12,155 bases of DNA from positions 1-12,155 of the forward strand of contig NW_014012139.1 of NCBI RefSeq assembly GCF_000611645.1. Direction: 5' to 3'. This document shows, one piece after another, positions 1 through 8,359 of this stretch; the first letter of the stretch is position 1; each line of letters begins with the position of its first letter. A program made the translations under genes and the position numbers. The DNA is from Monoraphidium neglectum (taxonomy: Eukaryota; Chlorophyta; Chlorophyceae; Sphaeropleales; Selenastraceae). The notes beneath the pieces are model-generated. The model saw only the letters and a list, made by a program, of their open reading frames with translations. It was not told where the DNA came from and did no database searches.

Positions 1-222
1 GGTCCGGGCGCAGGGGCACCCCGGCTTGAACGGCCGGCGCGTTCCCCCGGGTGCCCACCATGCAGGCGAAGAACTCGCTCTTGCCATCAGATGTCACCGG
101 AAGGTCCTTGTTAAGGTCGGCAAAGCTGCAGATGGAGTGAGAGCGTGGACTAAAGTGTTTGTAGCGCAATTCTGGCAATGTATTTATGTATTTACAGTTG
201 CTTGCGAGCAGGTGGCAACACA

Positions 223-257
<35 letters not shown>

Positions 258-2613
258 GCACGCGCGCGCGCAAGCGTGCACGCGCGCCCACATGCGGTTG
301 GCGTTTGCACGCAGTACGCGTGTGCACGTACGTAAATGCACACTCATGAACGCACACATACGCGCATGCACGCCCGCATGCACGCATGCACACCCCCACA
401 GCCCCCTTTTCTCAGCGTTGCCTGGCGTCTCACTTGAAGGGGATCCTGATTGAGTTGAACCCCAGCAGCTTCATCCTATAGACGACCGACGCAAAGTCGT
501 TAGTCATCATCCGCTTGCCCCAAAACTTGATGCCCCCGAGCCGCTCGATTCCCGCCTCGCTGACTGCCGGCTCGGGGAAGTGGGGCGGGATCTGCCCGTC
601 CTGCTGACATGGCGGCTGGCTGGCGGTGTAGTTGTCGTCACAGTATGCCTGGCCCCGCCGGTGCGCGGGCGGGGGGCGGCGGGGGCGCCAGGGGTCAACG
701 CGCGGAGGATATGGCAAGGCAGCGGCTGCGTGACATCCGCAGCCACCAGCGGGATCGCGGCACGGCCCCTCGAGCCTCGCCCGCCCGATTGCCCACCACC
801 CGCCCCGCTTGCGAACCGCCCCCCTTGCGCCGCGCCAACCCCTCCGCCGCGTGGCCGGTCGCCTCGCCGCAGATGCGTCCTACGCAGCGGCGCGCAGCAG
901 GCAACTCACCCAGAGGCCGTCAAAGTTGAAGGCGCCCACGTTCCAGCCGAACCAGTTGACGCCCCTGACGACGACGTCCTGCCCTGTGTCAGTGCTGTAG
1001 AACCGCCCCTTGGGGCCGACCTTGATTGGCGTCGGCACCTGGGGTACGGGCCGGGGGTTGCTGAGAGTGAGAGGCGCGGCGGCTGCTAGGGAGCGGGTGG
1101 ATGGCCGCGGCCCGCCTTGCGTCGTTGCGGGTTTGACGCGCCGGCTGCTGCCATTCATGCCTTCCGGCGCTGCATCATGGGTGCCTCATAGGGTCCCCTG
1201 CCCGCTGCTCCAACGCATCGATGACCGTTTCACGGTTGCGTACATGGGACTGCTGTGCATTCGGCATGAGCGTGTGCACGCACATGCAAGGAGTCAAGTC
1301 GCACATCACACATCACACGTATGCACACACGCACAAACACACACAAACACACGCACACACGCACTCAAACTTTTTCTGGCTGTGTTTCTCCCTTGCCTCC
1401 TTGTGCCCCTGGGGCTCTCACGCCCTGCACACCTGCGTCTTCCCTGCTGGGTGCGCCCAAGGGCTGGGGCACTTCGCCGGCACCCGCCGCGCCTGCCCAT
1501 CCACGCGGCACGCACACGCGTCTGGAGGAAGCTTCCTGGGCGGGTACTGCAGCACCTCCTTTTCCTGGGGCACGGCCTCCACGTGTGTGACATCAGCCTG
1601 ACAGTTCCACACCCGGTAGCTCTCCGAGCTGGGCTGGCAGCTGAAGCCGTCGGGGCAGCAAAAGCTGAGCCAGGGGCCGGTGTTGGAGCACTGACCGTAT
1701 TGCTTGCATGCGCCGCCGCCACCGCCTGCGAGATGGGAGGCCGCGTGGCGGCACGTGTGGGAGGTGCGTCGGCGCAGCTGCAACGTACAGATGTGGCGGC
1801 CTTCAAACTCTACCTGCAGCGCTTTCCAGGACCTGTGATTCCTACTCCATCGCGAGCAATTTCGTCAGTGTGGCCTCGGCTCGGCTGCGGTATGGGCTCC
1901 ACCAGCTTCATCGGCTGCCCATCCGGGCCTCACTCCCCTGCTGATAGTTGCAGCCTTCAGCGAACCTGATGGCCCTGCCACAGCTGCAAGGTTGCAAGTA
2001 AGCGACCCGTTTCGCATCGCCAGTCCCCCTCCGCCCCCAAACACGCACGCGCATGAGCCCATGAAACCCCACACGCACCGCACTGTCCCCCAGGGGCGAC
2101 CTTGTTGAGGCAGCTGCCGTAAGGGCTACCAAATGTATAGTTCAGCAGCGCCGTTGGCAGTTGCTGGCAGCTGTAGCCAAACAGAGACGTGCTGTCCCGC
2201 AAGCAGTCAAAGCCTGGCGTGCAGCACGACTGCACAAACGGTGCCGGCTTCGGAAAGCACCACGCGCCGGGGCTGAACATGATGTCGCAACCAGGCTGAA
2301 TGTAGGGCGCATCGATGAAAGTGAGGACATCTGAACAACAGGGAGGGGGTGGCGTCGCGCTCGAGCGCGCGAGCAGCGCATCGTCCCATGCCCAGGGCCG
2401 AGCATCCGGAAGGCAACGCTGCCGTTAAACTGTCTATTTGCGACATTGAAAATCTCTGAAGTACATCAATTAGGCTGCGCGGGTCCCGCCAACCACGGAG
2501 TGACCCCGGCTGTTCTTCGGGCGAACAGCAAGTTGTCGCGCACCGTCGAGCCAGGCGTCGCTATAAGCCACTGATAGCAACACCAATATCAAACTCCACC
2601 GGAAGACCCGCAT
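1..2613 (-). CDS. Secreted glycoside hydrolase family 5 (cellulase-like) with two CBM1-like modules, 3' end missing
   Basis: Probable exons on the minus strand: 2613-2544, 2330-2079, 1725-1516, 1082-910, 648-434 and 125 to the window edge. All joins keep phase and give about 348 residues. The ATG at 2613 is the first after an in-frame TAG and opens a clear signal peptide (residues 1 to about 20, hydrophobic core LILVLLSVA). Residues 24-107 and 108-150 hold cysteine-rich segments with SCCTPGFDC and FCCPDGFSC, resembling fungal-type CBM1 cellulose-binding modules. After a linker, residues 217-235 read RGVNWFGW...FDGLW and the 434-648 exon ends LLGFNSIRIPF, both typical of the first strands of a GH5 barrel. 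GH5 enzymes hydrolyse beta-1,4-glucans or mannans; the exact substrate cannot be told. The catalytic Glu residues lie past the left edge. The 1516/1082 splice is the least certain; 1518/1060 is an equally phased alternative. A secreted or wall-directed glucanase is inferred. Confidence 0.82.
126..433 (-). other. Intron 5 of the GH5 gene, filled with alternating purine-pyrimidine repeat
   Basis: The donor GTGAGA follows the Phe-ending IRIPF exon, and the acceptor CATCTGCAG precedes the exon that continues to the window edge. The two exons join through a split AA|C codon (Asn). Most of the interior is CA/CG-rich low-complexity DNA, including repeated GCATGCAC units near 364-390. Open frames of His-Thr repeats here are artefacts. 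Confidence 0.7.
218..272. repeat. (CA)n/(CG)n microsatellite, alternating purine-pyrimidine
   Basis: About 55 bases alternate purine and pyrimidine without a break, as CA runs interrupted by CG runs. On the coding strand of the enclosing GH5 gene this is a TG/CG tract within intron 5. Sequences of this kind can adopt left-handed Z-DNA and are prone to length change. Confidence 0.9.
1319..1364. repeat. Imperfect CA microsatellite in GH5 intron 3
   Basis: A CA-rich tract with interspersed CG and CAAA units sits inside the intron joining the CBM1-like exon (ending about 1516) to the first catalytic exon (starting about 1082). It is the same repeat class as in the other introns of this window. 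Confidence 0.8.
2509..2529 (-). other. Hairpin next to the first GH5 splice donor
   Basis: GCTGTTC at 2509-2515 and GAACAGC at 2523-2529 form a perfect 7-base-pair stem with a 7-base loop. It lies in GH5 intron 1, starting about 14 bases downstream of the GTGCGC donor at 2543, so it would fold in the pre-mRNA beside the splice site of the signal-peptide exon. Function is unknown. Confidence 0.5.
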
Positions 2614-2764
2614 CCTTCCTGCGGCGTCTACACGAGTCGGCTACGCAAGCCCCATGCGCGAACAGCGATGCTGAGACCAAGTGAACAGAAGTTACTGTTA
2701 GTGTTATGACTCCCGTTTGCGCCCCTTACCAACGACGAGTTCAGATGGCCCCCGCCCCAGCTCG

Positions 2765-3125
2765 ACGCAGCACTGGAGCACTACTGGCAGCTGCTTCAAA
2801 GGTTCCCAGAACGGCAGCTGGGTTACCTGCGGCCCCCGTCAGCAGGCCAAGTGCCAGTGCAGAAATATTCAGAAACAAAGTATGTCACATGCTGACCAGC
2901 CGACAGGCTACCTTACCAGGCCGAAAGCGGCGAGAGGTTTTGCGGCAGGCGTTACTGTATTGTGTGCGGTCATAACTGTTGCAGCAGCTGCCACTTGTCT
3001 GCAATGGAAGGCTCCAACGTGGTTTTAGAACGTGTAGTATCCCCTGCATCAAGGCGTGTGGCATGTGCAAGAAGCTGGAAGGCCTGGGGTTCAGCGTACC
3101 GAGGGCAGCAGTATACGTCAGGTAG
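2765..3125 (+). other. Cysteine-rich reading-frame fragments, possible exon or gene relic
   Basis: Three successive plus-strand stretches are unusually rich in cysteine but lie in different frames: about 2765-2875 (SCFK...WVTC...CQCR), about 2935-3000 (CGRRYCIVCGHNCCSSCH) and about 2975-3125 (CSIPCIKACGMCKK, ending at a TAG at 3123). None has a convincing start codon, and third-position GC is lower than in the real genes nearby. They could be short exons of a secreted cysteine-rich peptide gene, a frameshifted relic, or chance. The last fragment faintly recalls the CIKACG-C pattern of snakin/GASA peptides, but I do not claim homology. Confidence 0.22.
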
Positions 3126-3422
3126 ACTGGGGCCAGCACACAGCGCGACGGCCCGACCTGCGTGCACATACACGGGATGCGTACAGGCACTGCACCAAAG
3201 CAGTCATCGCAGATTTTTGCAACATAAAATGTTCTGTGCTTCTGGCTTCCTGCGGGGTGCCCACCGTCAGTGCCCAGAGGAAACAGCTCGTCCACGCCAA
3301 AGCGGGGTGGGCGGGTGGGTTAATGGGAGGCAGGGAGCCTTGGGCTGCCGCAGCGCGCCGAGGCATGCAGATGCAATGGCACCACTTGCTGTTGTTGATA
3401 CGCAGTGACACTGACAGCTTTT

Positions 3423-3796
3423 CGCCCCTATCTAATGCACACATGCTACTTGCAAGGTGGCAACAGGGGGTGTGGACCCCAGCTCCCCGGAAGCTTTTTT
3501 CCACTGCATCAGTGAGAGAACAAGATCACCTCCATCAAGGTGAAGGTGATTTGCACTCCACCCTGATCTTCAAATGAATGAATTTGATTTTCAACTGGAT
3601 TTCAATTTGCAGATCTTGAACCATTCAAAACAAGTTTAAAACAAGTTTCTTCTTGAGGATCTTCAACTGTTCAAGTCGAGGATCTGATTTTTAACTGAAC
3701 CAAGATCATTATAGGGGGGGGGGCAGTGCATCAGTGTAAGGATCAAATTGGTGCCCTACCAGATGCATTGTATCGCAAAGTGCGCAGATAGGGGCG
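3423..3796. mobile_element. Possible small non-autonomous element bounded by an 11-base inverted repeat
   Basis: CGCCCCTATCT at 3423-3433 is exactly repeated in inverted orientation at 3786-3796. The span includes the AT-rich island and contains no protein frame. No clear target-site duplication flanks the inverted repeats, and an 11-base inverted match can arise by chance, so the call is tentative. Confidence 0.22.
3515..3726. repeat. AT-rich island with a degenerate 23-base GATC-centred repeat
   Basis: This stretch is strikingly AT-rich within GC-rich surroundings. GATCTTCAA-like motifs begin at 3565, 3612, 3658, 3681 and 3704, with a weaker copy (GATTTTCAA) at 3586. Spacings are 23 or near multiples of 23. 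It contains the duplication AAAACAAGTTT and ends in a run of ten G at 3714-3723. The 10-base sequence TGCATCAGTG occurs directly on both sides, at 3505-3514 and 3727-3736. The left end also holds a TCACCT/AGGTGA hairpin (3526-3543). It is either an inserted miniature element or a diverged minisatellite. Confidence 0.5.
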
Positions 3797-4654
3797 CTTG
3801 AAGAATATGTTACACCTTTGCAGAGGCTGTCAGCTGCCCCCTTGGCCAGTTGTCCTTGCCACATGTAAGAACATACCACGCCTCGGGCGAGGTACCAGGA
3901 TCAGCTTGTCTTCACCAGCCATTTGTGTCGAACACTTTAACTGAGGGAAAGTCAGACACAAAAGAGAAACCAAGCCGTCAATCGCCGTTGGTGTTGACCC
4001 GGTTACGTGCACCAGGTCAACACCAGTACCAGTGTGGGCTGCTGCTTGAAAACGGTCGGCACCCGTTGGATGTGCATCGACTCCCAGGGCAGCTGCTGCA
4101 GGTTTTACACGAGATTCAAAACAATCATTGTTCGCTACTCCGGCGGGTAACCCGAGTGCACAGTACCGACCCACATACGGTGTGCTCAAATGCAACAACA
4201 GACACGAGAGGCGCGAAACACCACAAAATACGAGGTACGCTGTTGAGACCCATACACGCACCATTGAAATATCCTGCAACGTTTGCGTCTCACACACACA
4301 CGCACCCACTTACCGACCTGCCGTGACGACTGTGCACCGGCCGCCCGTGGCGAGACACAAAAGCCCATCACAAAGGGCTAAGGTTCATCGTAACTCAGCT
4401 TCAGTGACTTGAGCCCGTTGTGGGGGTCCAGCCACTCTATCGATCCAGTCGATCGACACTTTGCACCGACTCGCGTTCAGCAGTGTCCCGCCCCGCGACA
4501 GCTAGGGCTCAGGAGCATAAGACAGGACAATAACCACTTTGACCACGCAGGTGTCATGCGGCCGCGGCGGCCAGCGCCAGTGACCCCGCCCGCCAGCGTG
4601 GCGTGCAGCGGCTGCCGGACCCAGGTTCGCCAGCTTTGCGGCGGCCCCCTCGGC
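3797..4654. other. Upstream flank of the secreted-protein gene, no confident gene
   Basis: No frame here looks like a reliable exon. One plus-strand stretch at about 4017-4147 reads as cysteine-rich (GCCLK...RWMC...GSCCR) before a stop, with spacing similar to the fragment at 2765-2875. A short CA run lies near 4289-4302. The frame of the downstream gene stays open back to an ATG at 4409, with another ATG at 4556, so its 5' end may start earlier. The CAG at 4548-4550 (GACCACGCAG) could be an acceptor of a leader intron. Confidence 0.35.
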
Positions 4655-6061
4655 ATGCAAGAAGCCGGCACATGCAGCTCAGCAACTCTGGGAGACACCA
4701 GGGGCAGCCGCACAGACAGCTGTGCGCGCAGCCCCGTACGCTGCCGCAAAATTGCCTCCAGCCTGGCAGCGCCCTCCTCCTTCGTGCTTGCACTGCTGCT
4801 GGTGCTCGCCGCCGTCTGCGGCTCGGCCGCCGCCAAGGATGCAGCCGCAGCCTCCCAAGCGGCCGCGTCGACGGCGGGCTATCGTCCCTGGAACTTCAAC
4901 AAAGCCTGCCGCTACACCGCAAGGAAGGTCCCTGGCAAGCTCTTTAAAGAAGGCATCGACGGCGGAATGGACTACATATTCCCTCTGGAGACCACCCAGG
5001 CAGTCAATCGCTATGAGAAACCTTGGCAGGCGTGCTTCTCATCGAAGGAAACCTACAACCTCGGGCAGATCGCGTCTGGGTGGAAGCTGCCGTGTAGGTA
5101 CGCAGAGAACGCCGACGGCACGTATGACTACGAGGAGGAGCACGCGTGCGAGGTGCTGGTCAAGTCAAACTGCTACTGCTACGCGCTTGACCGCTTCGTG
5201 GGGAGCTACTGCGAGCCGGGGCTAGGCGGCACAGGGCGCCCGTTTGAGCTTCCAAGTGCGTGGGGGGACCTGGGCCCGGGGCGGCGGTTCGCGGTGCCGG
5301 CAGTGGCGGCGCCACCACGCAGCTTGCTTGATTCGCAAGGGTGCCACCTGGGATGGGTGGTGGCGTGCGCCTCAACCTTGCATGGCGCTTGCTCATGCTC
5401 TCACGCATGTGGAAGCGTAAAAGCAAGCCTGAGCCTGGGTGGCTCTGACACGCATCTGCTGCCGCGCACAGTCCGGTTTCGTCTTCCATACGTAGCAGCT
5501 TGTATCTCCACTCCCGTGCGCTTGCACCCCTGCTCTTGTGCAATCCCTATTCTGACCAGCCAATTAACCCCTGGCGGTCACCAAGAAGAAGCACACATGC
5601 ACACTCACACACACACACACACACACTCACACACACACACACACACGCTCACTCACACACTCACACCGACACCCGCGTGCATGCACCACCACCACCCACG
5701 ACAGTTGAGGACTGCTCAAAGGCGGCAGCAGGGGTCCTGGCTGATGGCGGACGCGCCGTGGACCGGGACACCGTTTTTGTGACCGCTCCAAGGCCGGCCC
5801 AGGGCCACTACATCGCCCTGGCCATCAAGCCCGCTTCGTCGCCCGACGACACCGGCGACTTCCACTTCTGGCGGCTGGACTCGAATGGGGCGTGGTCGTA
5901 CAAGGTATGTTTGTGTGTGTGCAAGCGTGGGCGTGTGTGGGCGGGTACGCTCAAGAGGCCGAGAGAAAAAGCAGAGCGCAGATGCGCATGTGTCTGTGTG
6001 TGGGGTGCGGGGGATGGGGTGCGGGGGTGAGTGCGCCGGATGTACGCGTGTGCACATATTC

Positions 6062-6092
<31 letters not shown>

Positions 6093-7075
6093 GATAGTTC
6101 GGTATCTGGACACACGCAGGATTTGCAAGCATGTGATACCTGAACGGCGTCAGCATGGCCCCATGCGACAGCGCCGCCCAGCTGGCCTGCCCAGCCACGT
6201 GAAGCTCAGACACCCCGCTCCGCGCCACAGCGCATGCACAATATATAACCTCCATCGCCCCTCCCGCCCTCACACCCCGTCCCTCCCGCGGCCACCGCGG
6301 CAGGCGGGTGACACCATGGTCCGCAACACACTGCGCAACGGCACCACCATACGCGACGTCGAGCGGGACGTCAAGGCTCGTGGCATCTACACCACCTTCT
6401 GCGGGTGCGCCTTGGTCGCGTTTGCTGCTGCGCCCGCGCGTCCGCCATGTGCTGTGCTGCCCCCGCGCCTGCTGGCTCGTGCAGCACAGCGACGCCTGCG
6501 GCCGGCGCCACGGGCAGCAGGCAGCGCCACCACGGCGACTTCCTTTTTGACAAAAGGGCCCGCCCGCCCGCTTCGTCCCTCGTTCTCTGGCCCCTTGAAC
6601 AGTACACTGCGCTTTCCCTGACGCCTCCCCGCCCTCCCTTCCTAACCTGCTGCACCCCCCTGTCTCTCCGAGCAGTTACTTCCATGTCGTACCCGCGACC
6701 CACAAGCTGGTAGGCAACCAGTTCTGGTACAGCAACCTCCCCTCCCGCATCAAGCTGTGGCGCACCAACGGCGTGAACGCGACGGCGCGCCCGCTGGCGA
6801 AGCTGCCGGACGCGTGGCTGGCCGCCTACAAGCAATACTTTGGTGAGAATGGCTGGGAGGACGGCACCTGGATCAGGAGGGACAGCAGGGAGTCGGCCTT
6901 CGTCCCCAAGGCCTCCCAGACCGCGTCGTCATCGTCATCTGCGGCGGCGGCGGCGGGGCCCGGGGTCGGTGGCAGGAAGGCGGGGCCGTTCGGGCCTGAG
7001 CTGCGGCCGGGCACCGCGCCGGAGCTGCAGCGGCCGCCGCATTGGTACTCGGCGAGGCCGCCGACGAGCCTGTAG
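4655..7075 (+). CDS. Secreted or membrane-anchored cysteine-containing protein of a conserved unnamed family
   Basis: Exons 4655-5255, 5705-5904, 6304-6404 and 6676-7075 join in phase to 433 residues. Donors are GTGCGT, GTATGT and GTGCGC; acceptors are CGACAG, GCGGCAG and CGAGCAG. A hydrophobic segment at residues 43-60 (FVLALLLVLAA) followed by SAAA-KD looks like a signal peptide with a long leader, or a signal anchor. The mature part has about eight cysteines in exon 1, including NCYCYA. Residues 254-267 read HFWRLDSNGAWSYK, and the exon 3/4 junction recreates YTTFCGYF. I recall this pair (a W-R-DSNG-WS-K motif and a later YTxFCGY motif) from uncharacterised proteins of bacteria, oomycetes and algae, but cannot name the family or activity. 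The C-terminal tail from about 345 is Ser/Ala/Gly/Pro-rich, with S5 and A5 runs. The start is uncertain: in-frame ATGs at 4409 and 4556 would lengthen the leader. Confidence 0.8.
5597..5664 (+). repeat. (CA)n microsatellite in intron 1 of the secreted-protein gene
   Basis: CA repeats broken by CT units lie in the 5256-5704 intron, on the sense strand. They end shortly before the acceptor of exon 2. Frames of His-Thr repeats across it are not coding. Confidence 0.9.
6062..6089 (+). repeat. (GT)14 microsatellite in intron 2 of the secreted-protein gene
   Basis: A perfect GT run lies in the 5905-6303 intron, with further GT-rich stretches at about 5906-5945 and 5990-6002. It is complementary to the CA tract in intron 1 of the same transcript. 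Confidence 0.92.
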
Positions 7076-7291
7076 GCGGGCGCGCGTGTGGGGGCATGGT
7101 GAGCTGGAGGCGGCGGCGGCCGGCGGCGGGCCTGCGCCTCAGCTGTTTTTGTGACTGCGACGTGCGCACTCGTTTCACCCACCTACAAGCAGCATTGATG
7201 GCTGCTTCATTGCACAAGAGCGTAGCCAATAAGGGCCTCGGCCGCCTTAGCACCTTGATCATCAATTTGACCGTTAGACTGCACTTTCTCT

Positions 7292-7314
7292 GTTGGCTGG
7301 CCAGACCGGCCAAC
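7292..7314 (+). other. Hairpin in the 3' flank of the secreted-protein gene
   Basis: GTTGGCTGG pairs with CCGGCCAAC over nine positions (one wobble in RNA) around a five-base CCAGA loop. It lies 217 bases past the stop codon, so it would probably be in the 3' untranslated region. No function is known. Confidence 0.45.
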
Positions 7315-7931
7315 TCATGCGCCCCGCTCAAGCACGGCGTCACAAAACAGAGACCTGTTCTCCAGCACAAGAGCACGCCCTGTATGTCATGCTATGCTTT
7401 CGTCAGAGGTTGCTTGTCGCTTGCTTGTCTTCGCCCGCAAGAGGACTTGACTCCCACACACACACACAGCTCAGGTACAGCGCCGCAGCGCATGTTGCTT
7501 TTTCGGCTATCGGCATTCTGATAGTGTGGCATCCTGGCCAGGCTGACGTGCCCGCGTTTTCGGTCAAAGGCTGCCTCCTGCGCTGCGCTGTGCAGCAACA
7601 AGCGGCAAGCCGCTCTCGCCCGTCTCGGGGGTGAGACTGTCGCTTTCTCGCGCACCACCTCCTGTTTATTTGCAGTTTCCCTCGGGCCCCCCTGCGTCTG
7701 CCCCTGTACGCTCCACCCGATTTTGCACCCGGCGGCGCGCGTTTCCAATAGGCAGACGTCCTTCAAGGCAGAACTGCTTTGCGGCAGCTGTTCTCGCTGC
7801 CAGCAAGGGCTGCGGTTGCTCAGCGGTGCACCTTTTCCAGCAGTCTGGCTGTGCGTCGGACGCCCTTGGCTTGGGCCGCAGTTGTACACAAAAGGTTGCC
7901 CGTGAAACTTCAGTTCAAGTGTTGCTGCTTG

Positions 7932-7949
7932 CTCCCCCCCCCGGGGGAG
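7932..7949. other. C9-G5 self-complementary hairpin
   Basis: CTCCCCC and GGGGGAG flank four further C residues, giving a 7-base-pair stem with a C4 loop. It lies between the two convergent genes and could fold or stall polymerases. Its place there is suggestive of a boundary, but no role is proved. Confidence 0.45.
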
Positions 7950-8026
7950 GAATGGGGTCGTCCTGCAACGCCCGTTGCCATCGATTTTGATTTGCCGCGC
8001 GCTTTGTTTTGTTTGCACTCAGCACG

Positions 8027-8031
8027 TTACA
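8027..8031 (-). promoter_or_regulatory. Candidate TGTAA polyadenylation signal for PIG-H
   Basis: The minus strand reads TGTAA here, the usual polyadenylation signal of chlorophyte nuclear genes, about 330 bases after the PIG-H stop codon. I noticed no other copy between 8359 and this point. The five-base motif is weak evidence alone; its position and orientation fit. Confidence 0.4.
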
Positions 8032-8359
8032 CGCATGCGCACAGCGCTCCCCTTCCGGGGTGGCGCGACCTGCATGCCGCCATGCACGGCCCCTCAACCT
8101 GCACTGCGCAGCTGCTGCGACGCAGCCCCCGACTTGCATTCACAACGCGCGGCTCGGCTGCTCTTCTCAGCAAGGGACGGCGCAACTCGTGCCTGCGTTC
8201 CCCCAGCCGCCGCTGCTGTCACAGTATCAGGGGTGTTGTTATGGAAGCTGGGATAAATACTGTTATGTAGGCAACTGTTGATTTGCTGTTGGTGTGCTAT
8301 AGGCCCAAGCCAGCAATACCAGCTCAGCATTGCCAGCGGAGATCGCACAGCACAAGTCG

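Larger units (their letters stand above)
7076..8026. other. Convergent 3' flank between the secreted-protein gene and PIG-H
   Basis: This stretch has no frame with convincing coding character on either strand. It should hold the 3' untranslated region of the plus-strand gene ending at 7075 and part of the spacer to the minus-strand gene. I see a short CA run at about 7456-7467, two hairpins listed separately, and no TGTAA-type signal on the plus strand. Confidence 0.5.

Noticed and set aside
1010..1969. Plus-strand open frame of about 320 codons
   Set aside because: It covers antisense GH5 exons and a CA-rich intron, shows His-Thr repeat translation in the middle, and has no recognisable domain.
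2885..3295. Minus-strand frame of about 136 codons with several cysteines
   Set aside because: It lies opposite the cysteine-rich plus-strand fragments, has no signal peptide or known domain, and cannot be distinguished from chance.
4409..5782. Unspliced frame of 457 codons as the complete secreted protein
   Set aside because: After the GTGCGT donor at 5256 it becomes low-complexity intron sequence. Conserved motifs continue only in the spliced downstream exons.
5500..6273. Open frames on both strands translating to His-Thr or Cys-Val repeats
   Set aside because: They are translations of CA/GT microsatellites and adjoining intron sequence of the secreted-protein gene.
7392..8018. Minus-strand open frame of about 200 codons between the convergent genes
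   Set aside because: There is no domain, no coding-like composition, and it spans a C/G homopolymer hairpin and a CA run. It probably overlaps a 3' untranslated region.
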